A stretch of DNA of 44,145 nt from JBBPYA01 sp038200385 (GCA_038200385.1 JBBPYA010000080.1:1-44145), one strand, 5' to 3'; shown: positions 24,801 to 32,957, counted from the first letter of the stretch. Made by a program: numbers and translations. The notes: generated by a model from the letters alone, not told the origin.

Positions 24801-24880
24801 GGGGGTCAGTCCGAGGCGCCGGGGTTCAGTCCGAGGCGGCCGGGTTCAGTCCGAGGCGGCCGGGTTCAGTCCGAGGCGGC
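24801..24880. repeat. Four tandem 20-bp repeats covering the 3' end of bldC
   Basis: Four head-to-tail copies of a 20-bp unit (24801-24820, 24821-24840, 24841-24860, 24861-24880) share the core TCAGTCCGAGGCG. The last two copies are identical, and the others differ by one to a few bases. Read on the minus strand each unit carries GCC-GCC-TCG-GAC-TGA or a close variant, so the last codons and stop of bldC (stop 24866-24868) are repeated three more times downstream of the gene. Slippage duplication of the gene end is the simplest origin. Confidence 0.85.
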
Positions 24881-25054
24881 GGGGACGGCGGGTGCGGTCA
24901 GCAGGCGCCGTACCTCGGTCTCGTGGAATCGCCGATGTCCTCCGGGCGTGCGCAGGCTCGCGATCCGGCCCGCGGCCGCCCACCTCGTTACCGTCTTGGG
25001 GTCGACCCGGAACAGGGCAGCCACTTCGCTGGGAGTCAGCAATCGCTCAGCCAT
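24866..25054 (-). CDS. bldC: BldC, small MerR-like developmental regulator
   Basis: This 62-aa protein is a single MerR-type winged helix-turn-helix without an effector domain: LLTPSEVAALFRVDPKTVTR, then WAAAGRIASLRTPGGHRRF and VRRLL. The DPKTVTRWA and GGHRR strings are the hallmarks of Streptomyces BldC, which binds head-to-tail on direct repeats with about 22-bp periodicity and delays development. ATG 25054 has GAAGGG about 7 nt upstream. The C-terminus APAVPAASD lies in a tandem repeat. The intergenic region with the divergent Lrp gene contains 22-bp direct repeats that may be targets. Confidence 0.93.
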   Translation of the reverse strand: MAERLLTPSEVAALFRVDPKTVTRWAAAGRIASLRTPGGHRRFHETEVRRLLTAPAVPAASD

Positions 25055-25124
25055 GAGGGCCCTTCGACGACGGTGGACAGTGATTTACACAACGCTATCA
25101 GGCGCCTACTGCAAGTTATGGTGC

Positions 25125-25190
25125 TTGTCGGTCTCCGACGGTGTGTTTGTAGGTCTCCGACGGTGCGGTTGTCGGCGTCCGGTCGTGCTG
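25125..25190. repeat. Three 22-bp direct repeats between bldC and the lrp-like gene
   Basis: TTGT recurs at 25125, 25147 and 25169, exactly 22 bp apart. Copies 1 and 2 share TTGT-N-GGTCTCCGACGGTG (18 of 19 positions); copy 3 is diverged (TTGTCGGCGTCCGGTCGTG). Copy 1 includes the inverted repeat GTCGG-tct-CCGAC (25127-25139). A two-turn spacing puts all copies on one DNA face, as expected for an operator array. BldC or the Lrp-like product are the obvious candidate ligands. Confidence 0.65.
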
Positions 25191-25229
25191 ACTTGACCGT
25201 TGTCCGCGGGCGATTGTTGACTCCTGCGC

Positions 25230-25697
25230 ATGGATGCTGTCGACCGGATGCTTGTCCAGCAGCTCCGGGCGAACGCGCGGGCGTCGTACGCCGAACTCGC
25301 CCGGCAGGTCGGGCTGTCCGCGCCCGCGGTACACGAGCGGGTGGGCAAGCTGGAGAGCAGCGGCATCATCACCGCCTACCGGGCGGTCGTGGCGCCGGCC
25401 GCCCTGGGCCTGCAGGTGACAGCGATGGTCGGGGTGTTCGAGTCCGACGAGAAGCCCGATGAGGACGTAGCCACGGGGCTGTCGGCGATGCCGGAGGTGG
25501 AGGACTGCTGGTTCGTCGCGGGGGAGGAGTCCTTCCTCTGCAAGGTGAGGGTTGCGGACATGCCTGCCCTGGAGCACACGATTGCGGGGATCTCCCGGCT
25601 CCCCGGTGTGTCACGCACCCGCACGACGGTGGTGCTGTCCACCCGCTGGGAGGGCCGGGTCCGTGCCGGCGGGCCGGCGGAGGACGTACCCTCGTGA
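25230..25697 (+). CDS. Lrp/AsnC family transcriptional regulator
   Basis: This 155-aa protein starts MDAVDRMLVQQLRANARASY and has a winged HTH (AELARQVGLSAPAVHERVGKLESSGIITAYRAVV) and a RAM/AsnC ligand domain (about 62-140) with EVEDCWFVAGEESFLCKVRV and the C-terminal TRTTVVLS strand. Such regulators respond to amino acids and form octamers that wrap DNA. ATG 25230 fits the family N-terminus exactly. It is divergent from bldC across the 22-bp repeats and overlaps the DUF4229 gene by GTGA. Confidence 0.92.
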   Translation: MDAVDRMLVQQLRANARASYAELARQVGLSAPAVHERVGKLESSGIITAYRAVVAPAALGLQVTAMVGVFESDEKPDEDVATGLSAMPEVEDCWFVAGEESFLCKVRVADMPALEHTIAGISRLPGVSRTRTTVVLSTRWEGRVRAGGPAEDVPS

Positions 25698-25972
25698 CCG
25701 CGATGACGACTTCCGGATCGGCCGGGCTGGCCAAGCCACTCGTGGTGTACACCCTTGGCCGCGTGCTCTGCTTCGCAGTACCGCTGGCGCTGCTGTGGGC
25801 ATTCGGCATCACCGGGGTGCTGTCGTTGGCCATCGCCCTGGTCATCAGCGTCCCGTTGTCCTACGTCCTCCTGCGGCGGCAGCGTGACCGGCTCACCGCG
25901 GCCCTGCAGGAGCGCAGTGACCGGCGCGCGGTGCAGCGGGAACAGCTCCGGTCCCAGCTGCGCGGCGACTGA
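25694..25972 (+). CDS. DUF4229 family small membrane protein
   Basis: This 92-aa protein has two membrane segments (LVVYTLGRVLCFAVPLALLW and ITGVLSLAIALVISVPLSYVL), then a basic cytoplasmic helix with LLRRQRDRLTAAL and RRAVQREQLRSQL. The VVYTLGRV start of the first helix and RRxRD after the second are DUF4229 hallmarks. The function is unknown; family members sit near menaquinone genes in many actinobacteria, and menA is next here. GTG 25694 overlaps the upstream stop (GTGA), so it is coupled to the Lrp gene. Confidence 0.85.
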   Translation: MTAMTTSGSAGLAKPLVVYTLGRVLCFAVPLALLWAFGITGVLSLAIALVISVPLSYVLLRRQRDRLTAALQERSDRRAVQREQLRSQLRGD

Positions 25973-25987
25973 CCCAGCGGCGGTCAG
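25969..25987. terminator. Hairpin after the DUF4229 gene
   Basis: CTGACC (25969-25974) pairs with GGTCAG (25982-25987) around a 7-nt loop. The left arm overlaps the stop codon TGA at 25970-25972. It is located before the convergent menA end. There is no U-tract, so confidence is moderate. Confidence 0.4.
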
Positions 25988-26045
25988 CTGACGGCCCGCC
26001 GCGCCGCCGCGGAGGCCTCGCCCACCAGGTCCGCCCCCCGGCCGG

Positions 26046-26915
26046 TCACCCGAGCGCCAGCCCGACGGCCAGCAGGACGCCGAAGGCGAGCTGTGCCCGG
26101 CCGGTGTCGCGCAGCACCGGGATCAGTGCGAGCCCGACGGCGCCCGAGCGGACCCGGCGCAGCGGTGGGAGGACGAGCGGCAGGCCGAGCAACGCGATCC
26201 AGGCCCACGGCCGGACCACGCCGAGCCCGAGGGCCAGGACGAACGGCAGGATGAGCAGGGCGGCGGTCAGGGTGCGGGTCCGCGTGTCGCCGAACACGAC
26301 GGCGAGGGTCTGCTTGCCGGCCGCCGTGTCGGTCGGGATGTCGCGCAGGTTGTTGACGACCAGCAGCGCGCAGGCCAGCAGCCCCACCGGGATCGAGGCG
26401 ACCACCGACGTCCCGGTGACCCGCCCGGTGTGGACGAAGTAGGTGCCGGTCACCGCCACCAACCCGAAGAACACGAACACCGAAATCTCGCCCAGCGCGC
26501 GGTACCCGTACGGCCGCGACCCCCCGGTGTAGCCCCAGGCGGCGGCCAGGCAGGCCACGCCGACGGCGAGCAGCCACCACGAGACGGTGACGGCCAGCAC
26601 CAGCCCGGCGACGGCGGCCACCGCGAACGCCGCCCCGGCGGCGCCGAGCACGGTGCGGGGACTGGCCGCCCCGGACCCGACGAGCCGGAACGGGCCCACC
26701 CGGTCGGTGTCGGTGCCCCGGATGCCGTCGCTGTAGTCGTTGGCGTAGTTCACCGCCACCTGCAGGGCGAGGGCGACGACCAGCGCGAGCAGCCCCGGCA
26801 CCCACCGCGCCGCCCCCTCGCCCACCGCCAGCCCGGTGCCGACCGCCACCGGGGCGACCGCGGCGGGCAGCGTCCGCGGCCGCGCTCCCTGCACCCACTG
26901 CCCGGTGGAGGTCAC
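26046..26915 (-). CDS. menA: 1,4-dihydroxy-2-naphthoate polyprenyltransferase
   Basis: This 289-aa UbiA-family enzyme with about nine membrane segments prenylates dihydroxynaphthoate to demethylmenaquinone. WVQGARPRTLPAAVAPV is the MenA N-terminus. The first Asp-rich motif is NYANDYSDGIRGTD and the second is NNLRDIPTDTAAGKQT. The GTG start at 26915 overlaps the menE stop (GTGA), so menE-menA form a coupled pair on this strand. The stop is at 26046-26048. All catalytic Asp residues are present. Confidence 0.95.
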   Translation of the reverse strand: MTSTGQWVQGARPRTLPAAVAPVAVGTGLAVGEGAARWVPGLLALVVALALQVAVNYANDYSDGIRGTDTDRVGPFRLVGSGAASPRTVLGAAGAAFAVAAVAGLVLAVTVSWWLLAVGVACLAAAWGYTGGSRPYGYRALGEISVFVFFGLVAVTGTYFVHTGRVTGTSVVASIPVGLLACALLVVNNLRDIPTDTAAGKQTLAVVFGDTRTRTLTAALLILPFVLALGLGVVRPWAWIALLGLPLVLPPLRRVRSGAVGLALIPVLRDTGRAQLAFGVLLAVGLALG

Positions 26916-28192
26916 GGGGCCGGCTCGGCAGGGGACGGGTTCAGGCCGGCCAGCGCCTGCCGGTCGAGCTTGCCGCCGGGCAGCAGCGGCAGCGCCGCGA
27001 CCAGGACGAGATCCCGTGGGGCGGCGGCCGCGCCGGCCGTGGCGGCCACGAACGAGCGCAGCTCGGCGAGGTCCGGTCGACGGTCGCCGGGAACCACCAC
27101 CGCGACGATCCGCTGGCCCCACTCGGCGTCGGGCCGGGCGAAGGCCGTCGCGTCGGCGACGTCAGGGTGCCCAGCCAAGGTCGCGGCCACGACCGGCAGC
27201 GACACGTTGACCCCGCCGCTGACCACGATGTCGTCAAGCCGGCCGAGCACTGTCAGCCGGCCGTCCGGCTCCAGCCGACCGCGGTCCTCCGTGCGGTACC
27301 AGCCGTCGACGAAAGCCGCGGCGCTCCTCGCCGGAGCCCGCCGGTAACCCCGGGCCAGGACCGCTCCGGCCAGCCAGATCCGCGCCTGGTCGTCGACGGT
27401 GACCTGTACGTCGGGCAGCGGGACCCCGTCGTACACGCAGCCGCCCGCCGTCTCGGTCATTCCGTATGTCGTGACGACCCGCACCCCGGCCGCACGGGCG
27501 CGCGCCACCAGCGCCGGATCCGCTGCCGCGCCGCCCACCAGCACCGCCTCGAAGCGCCGCAGGTCGCTGCCGGCGTCGAGGGCCCGCAGCAACATGGTGG
27601 GCACCACCGAGACGAAATCGGCGCTGCTCGCCGCCAGGGACGCCGGATCGAAGCGGCCGAACTCGGGGCTGCTCCCGGCGAGCAGGGACCGGACCAGGAC
27701 CTGCAGCCCGGCGATGTTGGACGTCGGCAGGCAGCACAACCAGCGCTGCCCCGGGTCCGCCCCGAGCTGCTGCAGGGTGGCCGCCGCCGACTGCCGCAAT
27801 GCCGCCGCGGTCAACTCGACGCCCTTCGGAGGTCCGGTCGAGCCGGAGGTGGCCACGACGACCGCGACGTCGTCCTCGCCTTCGGCTTCCTCGGCGGCTT
27901 CGGCTTCCTCGGCGGCGGCGTCGCCCGGCCGGCCCGCGGCGGCGTGGCCCGGCCGGCCCGCGCCGGCGTCGTCCGGCTGGCCCGCGCCGGCGTCGAGTTT
28001 GTGCAGCCCGTCGGCGTCCACCACGGCGTCGGGGGCGAGGGCAGCCAGCTGCCGGCGGAGGACCTCGGCCGGCGCCGCCGGATCCAGCGGCAGGATCGCC
28101 GGCCCCCCGTCCAGCGCCGCGGCCAAGATCGGCAGCAGGGCCGGCCCCGGTGGGAGCAGCACAGCGTGCAGGGGCCGGGCCGGCATCGGCAT
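26912..28192 (-). CDS. menE: o-Succinylbenzoate-CoA ligase
   Basis: This 426-aa ANL enzyme activates o-succinylbenzoate. Motifs are VVVATSGSTGPPKGVELTA (P-loop), TTYGMTETAGG (A5), WYRTEDRGRLEPDG (A7), GRLDDIVVSGGVNVSL (A8) and the catalytic Lys in LPGGKLDRQAL (A10). Compared with other MenE proteins the first domain is short, and a repetitive insert of GRPG/GAG and EEAE units (about residues 67-105) precedes the P-loop. ATG 28192 begins MPMPARPLHAVLLPPG; ATG 28186 is equally possible. The start lies only about 12 bp from the divergent menC start. Confidence 0.92.
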   Translation of the reverse strand: MPMPARPLHAVLLPPGPALLPILAAALDGGPAILPLDPAAPAEVLRRQLAALAPDAVVDADGLHKLDAGAGQPDDAGAGRPGHAAAGRPGDAAAEEAEAAEEAEGEDDVAVVVATSGSTGPPKGVELTAAALRQSAAATLQQLGADPGQRWLCCLPTSNIAGLQVLVRSLLAGSSPEFGRFDPASLAASSADFVSVVPTMLLRALDAGSDLRRFEAVLVGGAAADPALVARARAAGVRVVTTYGMTETAGGCVYDGVPLPDVQVTVDDQARIWLAGAVLARGYRRAPARSAAAFVDGWYRTEDRGRLEPDGRLTVLGRLDDIVVSGGVNVSLPVVAATLAGHPDVADATAFARPDAEWGQRIVAVVVPGDRRPDLAELRSFVAATAGAAAAPRDLVLVAALPLLPGGKLDRQALAGLNPSPAEPAP

Positions 28193-28197
28193 ACAGT
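28192..28197 (+). promoter_or_regulatory. menC: Candidate -10 box for a leaderless menC transcript
   Basis: TACAGT ends 7 nt before GTG 28205. No ribosome-binding site precedes that GTG. This spacing fits transcription starting at the start codon. No clear -35 is visible. Confidence 0.4.
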
Positions 28198-28204
28198 AAT
28201 CCCG

Positions 28205-29179
28205 GTGCGATCCCGGCCCTCGGGCGGAACGGCACCGTCCACAGTGGATTTTCGCGTCTACTCGATCCCGTTGCGTACCCGGTTCCGGGGGATCGACGTG
28301 CGCGAGGGCGTCCTCGTCCACGGGCCGGCCGGCTGGGGCGAGTTCTCCCCCTTCCTCGACTACGGCCCGCCGGTCACCTCGACGTGGTGGCAAGCGGCGT
28401 ACGAGGCTGCCTTCCAAGGGTGGCCCGAGCCGGTGCGCGATCGGATTCCGGTCAACGTCACCGTCCCGGCCGTCGGTCCGGAGCGGGCCGCCCGGATCGT
28501 CGCCGAGTCCGTCGGCTGCCGGACCGCGAAGGTCAAGGTGGCCGAGCCTGGGCAGTCCCTCGCCGAGGACCTCGAGCGGGTGGCGGCCGTCCGGGACGCC
28601 TTGGGCGCCGACGGCCGGATCCGCGTCGACGCCAACGGCGGGTGGGACGTGGACGCGGCGGTGCCGGCGATCCGGGCCCTGGACCGGTACGACCTGGAGT
28701 ACGTCGAGCAGCCCTGTGCATCCCTGGCCGAGCTGGCCGCCGTACGCCGGCGGATCGACGTACCGCTTGCCGCCGACGAGTCCGTGCGCACCGCCACCGA
28801 CCCGCTGCGGATCGCGGGGCTGGAGGCGGCCGACATCGTGGTGCTCAAGGTGCAGCCGCTGGGCGGCGTACGCCGGGCGCTGGCGGTCGCGCAGTCGTGC
28901 GGGCTGCCGGTGGTGGTGTCCTCCGCGCTGGAGACTTCGGTCGGGATCGCCGCCGGCCTGGCGCTGGCCGCGGCGCTGCCCGAGCTGCCCTTCGCCTGCG
29001 GGCTGGCCACCGTCCAGCTCCTGACCACCGACCCGTGCAGCGACCCGCTGCTGCCGGTCGACGGCTACCTGCCGGTCGGTCGCCCCGAGCCGGACCGGAT
29101 CGGCACCGTCGAGGCCGACCGGAGCACCCGGCAGCGCTGGGAACAGCGGCTGGCCGGGGCCGGCGCCGGCCAGGACTGA
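28205..29179 (+). CDS. menC: o-Succinylbenzoate synthase
   Basis: This 324-aa enolase-superfamily enzyme dehydrates SHCHC to o-succinylbenzoate. GPAGWGEFSPF is the N-terminal capping loop. Catalytic residues follow the family order: Lys pair in RTAKVKVAEP, Asp in RVDANGGWD, Glu in EYVEQPC, Asp in AADESV and the second Lys in DIVVLKVQPLGG. GTG 28205 gives the length of the mycobacterial orthologue and is probably leaderless; GTG 28244 would give 311 aa. It is divergent from menE. Confidence 0.93.
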   Translation: MRSRPSGGTAPSTVDFRVYSIPLRTRFRGIDVREGVLVHGPAGWGEFSPFLDYGPPVTSTWWQAAYEAAFQGWPEPVRDRIPVNVTVPAVGPERAARIVAESVGCRTAKVKVAEPGQSLAEDLERVAAVRDALGADGRIRVDANGGWDVDAAVPAIRALDRYDLEYVEQPCASLAELAAVRRRIDVPLAADESVRTATDPLRIAGLEAADIVVLKVQPLGGVRRALAVAQSCGLPVVVSSALETSVGIAAGLALAAALPELPFACGLATVQLLTTDPCSDPLLPVDGYLPVGRPEPDRIGTVEADRSTRQRWEQRLAGAGAGQD

Positions 29180-29198
29180 ACCGCTACTTGCGGCCGGC
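29165..29198. terminator. Hairpin spanning stops of convergent menC and terD-like gene
   Basis: GCCGGCC (29165-29171) pairs with GGCCGGC (29192-29198) over a 20-nt loop that contains both stop codons, which are only 4 bp apart (29177-29179 and 29184-29186). A shared terminator is inferred. Confidence 0.4.
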
Positions 29199-29975
29199 CT
29201 TCCAGTTCATGCCCCACCCGTACGCCTGGTCCAGGAGGTCCTGGCCGCCGTTGATGTAGCGCACCTCGCGGTTGACCACGAGCTCACCGCCCTGGTTCTG
29301 CAGCAGGGCGATCGCGCAGATCCGGGCCCGAGGGTCGTGCTCGTCGAGGCGGACCTCGATCTGCGGTCCGGACGACGGGAACATCGTGACCACCGCGTCG
29401 GCGGCACCCCAGTTCGGCACGCCCTCGTAGATCAGCGCGAAGACGATCACTCGGCGCAGCGACTGGGTGTGCCGCAGGTCGATCAGCAGGTTCTCCCCGC
29501 CGGTGTTCGCCCCGGACCGGTCGTCGCCGTCCAGCCAGATCATGGCATCGCCGTTGTCCAGAGTGTGCTGGCCGCGGAAGGCGTTGCCCAGCGCCTGGAC
29601 GACGCCCTTGGAGCCGTCGGTGTACTCGTACAGGCAGCCGAGGTCGAGGTCGATCGCGCCGGAGGACGCCCCGGCGGACAGCCGCTTGAAGAAGCCGCCC
29701 CGCTGCTGCGGCTGACCCTGGTTCCAGTTCAGGTTGACCCGCATCACCCCGGAGGTGGCGCCGGACTTGGTCAGGGACACCGACGGCGCGGACTTGGTCA
29801 GGGTGACCTTGTTCAGGTTCACCCCCGGCGGGGGTGGCGGCTGGGCGTGCGCCAGCGGAGGGGCTTGGCCGGAGCCCGGCTGCGGCTGCTGTCCGTACGG
29901 CGGGGGCTGCTGCTGGTACGGCAGCGGCTCGGGCTGTTGCGGGGCCGGCGGCCGCTTGGTGTAGTCGATCCCCAT
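29184..29975 (-). CDS. TerD-family stress protein with Pro/Gln-rich N-terminus
   Basis: This 263-aa protein has a Pro/Gln/Tyr-rich segment (about 8-55) followed by a TerD domain: VNLNKVTLTKSAPSVSLTK, MRVNLNWN, IDLDLGCLYEYTDGSKGVVQ, MIWLDGDDRSGANTGGENL with acidic calcium-binding residues, and ALIYEGVPNW. TerD proteins bind calcium and are linked to tellurite, membrane and oxidative stress. ATG 29975 is preferred because GGAGGAC lies about 8 nt upstream. It is a single gene; no other ter genes are near. Confidence 0.9.
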   Translation of the reverse strand: MGIDYTKRPPAPQQPEPLPYQQQPPPYGQQPQPGSGQAPPLAHAQPPPPPGVNLNKVTLTKSAPSVSLTKSGATSGVMRVNLNWNQGQPQQRGGFFKRLSAGASSGAIDLDLGCLYEYTDGSKGVVQALGNAFRGQHTLDNGDAMIWLDGDDRSGANTGGENLLIDLRHTQSLRRVIVFALIYEGVPNWGAADAVVTMFPSSGPQIEVRLDEHDPRARICAIALLQNQGGELVVNREVRYINGGQDLLDQAYGWGMNWKAGRK

Positions 29976-30050
29976 CGCCTGTCCTCCTACTGGTCTGAAG
30001 GCAACCCTAACCGGCGCAGCCGACACGGCGGTCCCCCTGCGTACCTGCCG

Positions 30051-30063
30051 CCCCGCAGCGGGG
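30051..30063. terminator. Short GC hairpin between dipeptidase and terD-like genes
   Basis: CCCCG (30051-30055) pairs with CGGGG (30059-30063) around a 3-nt loop. It is located 60 bp past the dipeptidase stop on the minus strand. A terminator is plausible but weak. Confidence 0.3.
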
Positions 30064-30122
30064 TCATTCGCGCTGCGCCGGCAACCGGCCCGACCGTCGA
30101 CCCCGCCCGGCCGCCACGCGGC

Positions 30123-31298
30123 TCAGCCGTCGAGTTCGGCGATCGTGGCCTTCGAGGGCGGCTCGGCGGACAGTCCGCGGGCGACGTCCTCGGCCGCGCG
30201 CAGGACCCGGATCACGTTCCCGCCGGCCAATGCCGCCACGTCGGGCTCGGACCAGCCACGGTCCAGCAGCTTGTCGACCAGCGCCGGGTAGCAGGAGACG
30301 TCGGCCAGGCCCGCGGGTAACCCGGAAGTGCCGTCGTAGTCATCGCCGATGCCGACGGATTGCACCTCCGCCACGTCCCGCACGTGCTCGATGTGGTCGG
30401 CGACCTGGGACAACGTCGCGACCGGGCGAGGGTGCGCCAGCTCCCACCGCGCGTCGAACTCGTCGCAGGCCCGCAGGTCGCTGGTGTCGACGCCCGCGGC
30501 CCGCGCCGCCTCGGCCGCCGTCGCCGACCAGTCCGCGTTGGCCTGATCGACGAACTTCGGAACGAACGTCACCATGCACACGCCGCCGTTGCCGGGTAGT
30601 GCGGCCAGCACGTCGTCGGGCACGTTGCGCGGGTGGTCGCACAACGCCCGCGCCGAGGAGTGCGAGAACAGGATCGGCGCCACACTGGCCCGCAGCGCTG
30701 CCTGCATCGTGGTGGCCGCGACGTGCGAGCAGTCCACCAACATCCCGAGCCGGTTCATCTCCCCGACGACCTCGAAGCCGAACGTGCTCAGGCCGCCCAC
30801 CGCGGGGACATCGGTGGCCGAGTCCGCCCACGGGACGTTGTCGTTGTGCGTGAGCGTCAGGTAGCGCACGCCGAGGCGGTACAGCCCGCGCAGCGTGCCC
30901 AGCGAACAGTCCATCGAGTGCCCGCCCTCGGCACCGAGCAGGGAGGCGATCCGGCCCGACCCGTACGCCGCGAGCAGCTCGTCCGCGGTGGTCGCCGCGG
31001 CGAACGTGTCCGGGTAGCGCCGCAGCATGGTCTGCACCGCGTCGATCTGCTCCAGCGTCGCCGTGACCGGATCGGGCTGGTACGCCGGGACGAACACCGA
31101 CCAGAACTGCGCGCCCACGCAGCCGGCCCGCAGCCGCGGGATGTCGGTGTGCAGGGTCGGCTGCTCGGCAGCGATGTCCAGCCGGTCGAAGTCGTACGAC
31201 GCCTGCAGACGCATCGCCCAGGCCAGGTCGTTGTGCCCGTCGACCAACGGGAACCGGCTCAGCACGTCACGGCCGCGTGGACTCCCCGGACTGTTCAC
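30123..31298 (-). CDS. Membrane dipeptidase-like zinc hydrolase (peptidase M19)
   Basis: This 391-aa TIM-barrel amidohydrolase of the renal-dipeptidase family has zinc-site elements LVDGHNDLAW (H-x-D), a bridging Glu in LLGAEGGHSMD, His in DCSHVAATTM and His in LFSHSSARAL, and the late Asp motif GIGDDYDGT. It probably hydrolyses dipeptides or similar amides. No signal peptide is seen, so it is likely cytoplasmic. The GTG start at 31298 begins MNSPGSPRGRDVL. It is divergent from the PhoX-like gene across 81 bp. Confidence 0.92.
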   Translation of the reverse strand: MNSPGSPRGRDVLSRFPLVDGHNDLAWAMRLQASYDFDRLDIAAEQPTLHTDIPRLRAGCVGAQFWSVFVPAYQPDPVTATLEQIDAVQTMLRRYPDTFAAATTADELLAAYGSGRIASLLGAEGGHSMDCSLGTLRGLYRLGVRYLTLTHNDNVPWADSATDVPAVGGLSTFGFEVVGEMNRLGMLVDCSHVAATTMQAALRASVAPILFSHSSARALCDHPRNVPDDVLAALPGNGGVCMVTFVPKFVDQANADWSATAAEAARAAGVDTSDLRACDEFDARWELAHPRPVATLSQVADHIEHVRDVAEVQSVGIGDDYDGTSGLPAGLADVSCYPALVDKLLDRGWSEPDVAALAGGNVIRVLRAAEDVARGLSAEPPSKATIAELDG

Positions 31299-31379
31299 GT
31301 GCAGCGTGACTCCCGTTCAGATGCTGCCGACACCATCGGCCCCGAGCCTGCAGGGAGCAGGTTATCTGGAGGGGATTTT

Positions 31380-32939
31380 GTGACAGCCAAGAACTTGGGA
31401 CGTGCCCTGCTCACAGCCGGGACGGTCGCCGCGGCGGTCCTGGCCGCGTCCGCACCGGCCGCGGGGGCCGCCGCGCCGCCTGAAGCCGTGGTCGGCCCGA
31501 ACACCACGACCGCGCCGTACGTGTTACCGATCGCCGACGGCGTGACCGTCACATCCTTGCTGACCGTCAACGACGCCGGCTCCACGAACAACCGGTACGA
31601 GCTGGTCGGGATCCCCGACGGGATCGGCCTGCAGGCCGCCCCCGGGGGTCGGGTGCAGGTCACGGTGAACCACGAACTCAGCCTCGACTCCGGCATCGTG
31701 CGTCGGCACGGGGAGAAGGGCGCGTTCGTGTCGGACTACCGGATCGACCCGGTGTCCAACAAGGTGGTCTTCGGCCAGGACCTCATCACTCCGGCGATCA
31801 GCTACTACGACTACCAGGGCGGCGGGTACGGCCAGGTCCCCGGAGCCCCGGCGGGCGCGACGTACGGACACACCGCACAGTTCCAGCGCTTCTGCTCCGG
31901 CTACCTCAGCTACCCGGGGCAGTTCCGCAGCACGACCGGGAACGGGACCAGCCAGCAGTTCCGCTTCGTCAACGAGGAGATCGGGGTCGAGGGCCGCGTC
32001 TTCGCCGTCACTTCACTCGGGAACGCCGTCCAGTTGCCCAGGCTCGGTTTGCAGTCCTGGGAGAACACTCTCGTGGCTCCCACGACCGGCGACACCACGC
32101 TGGTGATGGGCGACGACGACTCGAGCAACGGGACCGTCACGGCGTACGTCGGGCGGAAGAACCGCAACGGCACGAATGCCGTCGCGCAGGCCGGACTCAC
32201 CAACGGCCAGAACTTCGCGGTCACGCTGCCCGGCGTGACCACGGACGCCGCCTTCCGCTCCCGGTACGACGTCGGCAACTCGGTCCCCTTCAGGCTGACC
32301 AACATCGACTGGAACCAGTCCGGCGCGGCGCAGGAGGCCGAGGGGCTGGCCAAGGGTGTCATGCAGTTCAACCGGGTGGAGGACGGGGCGTTCGACCCGA
32401 GCCACCCGAACGACTACTACTTCATCACGACCGACGGGGGTGAGGGGACCGGTGACGGTGGCGGCGGCGGTCTGTGGCGGCTGCGCTACAACGACATCGA
32501 GAACCCCAAGGCCGGCGGCACTGTGACCCTCATGCTGGACGGCACCGAGCCGATCACGCTGAACAAGCCGGACAACGTGACGATCGACACGCACGGCAAC
32601 ATGCTGGTCCAGGAGGACCCCGGCGCGTCGGAGTCGCTGTCCCGGATCCTCGCCTACCGGATCGCCGACGGCGCCCTCGGCACCGTCGCCCAGTTCGACC
32701 CGGCGAAGTTCCTGACCGGGGGCTCCCAGTTCATCACCAACGACGAGGAGTCCAGCGGCATCATCGACGCCGAGGCGACCTTCGGGACGGCTGGCACGTT
32801 CCTCTTCGACGCCCAGGTGCACACCGCGAACGGTCTCCCGCCGGGCACCGGCAAGAACACCGTGCAGGAGTACGTCGAGAACGGCCAGCTGCTGCGGCTG
32901 GACGTTGCGGACTTCGCCGCGGTGTACGCGCAGGGCTGA
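31380..32939 (+). CDS. Secreted PhoX-like (DUF839) protein
   Basis: This 519-aa exported protein has a signal peptide (KNLGRALLTAGTVAAAVLAA, then an AxA cut near 25-33) and a DUF839/PhoX-type beta-propeller region. Recognisable points are QVTVNHELSLDSG (metal-ligand Glu), RFVNEEIGVEGRVFAV, ENTLVAP, YYFITTDGGEGTGDGGGGGLWRL and DNVTIDTHGNMLVQED. PhoX is a calcium/iron alkaline phosphatase; whether this copy is a phosphatase is not certain. GTG 31380 follows GGAGGGG at a good distance. A strong hairpin follows its stop. Confidence 0.82.
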   Translation: MTAKNLGRALLTAGTVAAAVLAASAPAAGAAAPPEAVVGPNTTTAPYVLPIADGVTVTSLLTVNDAGSTNNRYELVGIPDGIGLQAAPGGRVQVTVNHELSLDSGIVRRHGEKGAFVSDYRIDPVSNKVVFGQDLITPAISYYDYQGGGYGQVPGAPAGATYGHTAQFQRFCSGYLSYPGQFRSTTGNGTSQQFRFVNEEIGVEGRVFAVTSLGNAVQLPRLGLQSWENTLVAPTTGDTTLVMGDDDSSNGTVTAYVGRKNRNGTNAVAQAGLTNGQNFAVTLPGVTTDAAFRSRYDVGNSVPFRLTNIDWNQSGAAQEAEGLAKGVMQFNRVEDGAFDPSHPNDYYFITTDGGEGTGDGGGGGLWRLRYNDIENPKAGGTVTLMLDGTEPITLNKPDNVTIDTHGNMLVQEDPGASESLSRILAYRIADGALGTVAQFDPAKFLTGGSQFITNDEESSGIIDAEATFGTAGTFLFDAQVHTANGLPPGTGKNTVQEYVENGQLLRLDVADFAAVYAQG

Positions 32940-32957
32940 CCACCCGAAGCACCGTCG

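Noticed and set aside
24801..25190. Direct repeats that could suggest a CRISPR array
   Set aside because: The 20-bp units are head-to-tail without spacers and the 22-bp units are continuous, with no cas genes nearby.
25106..25577. Long minus-strand frames opposite the Lrp-like gene
   Set aside because: They are shadows of the high-GC third codon position; the plus-strand Lrp domain is clear.
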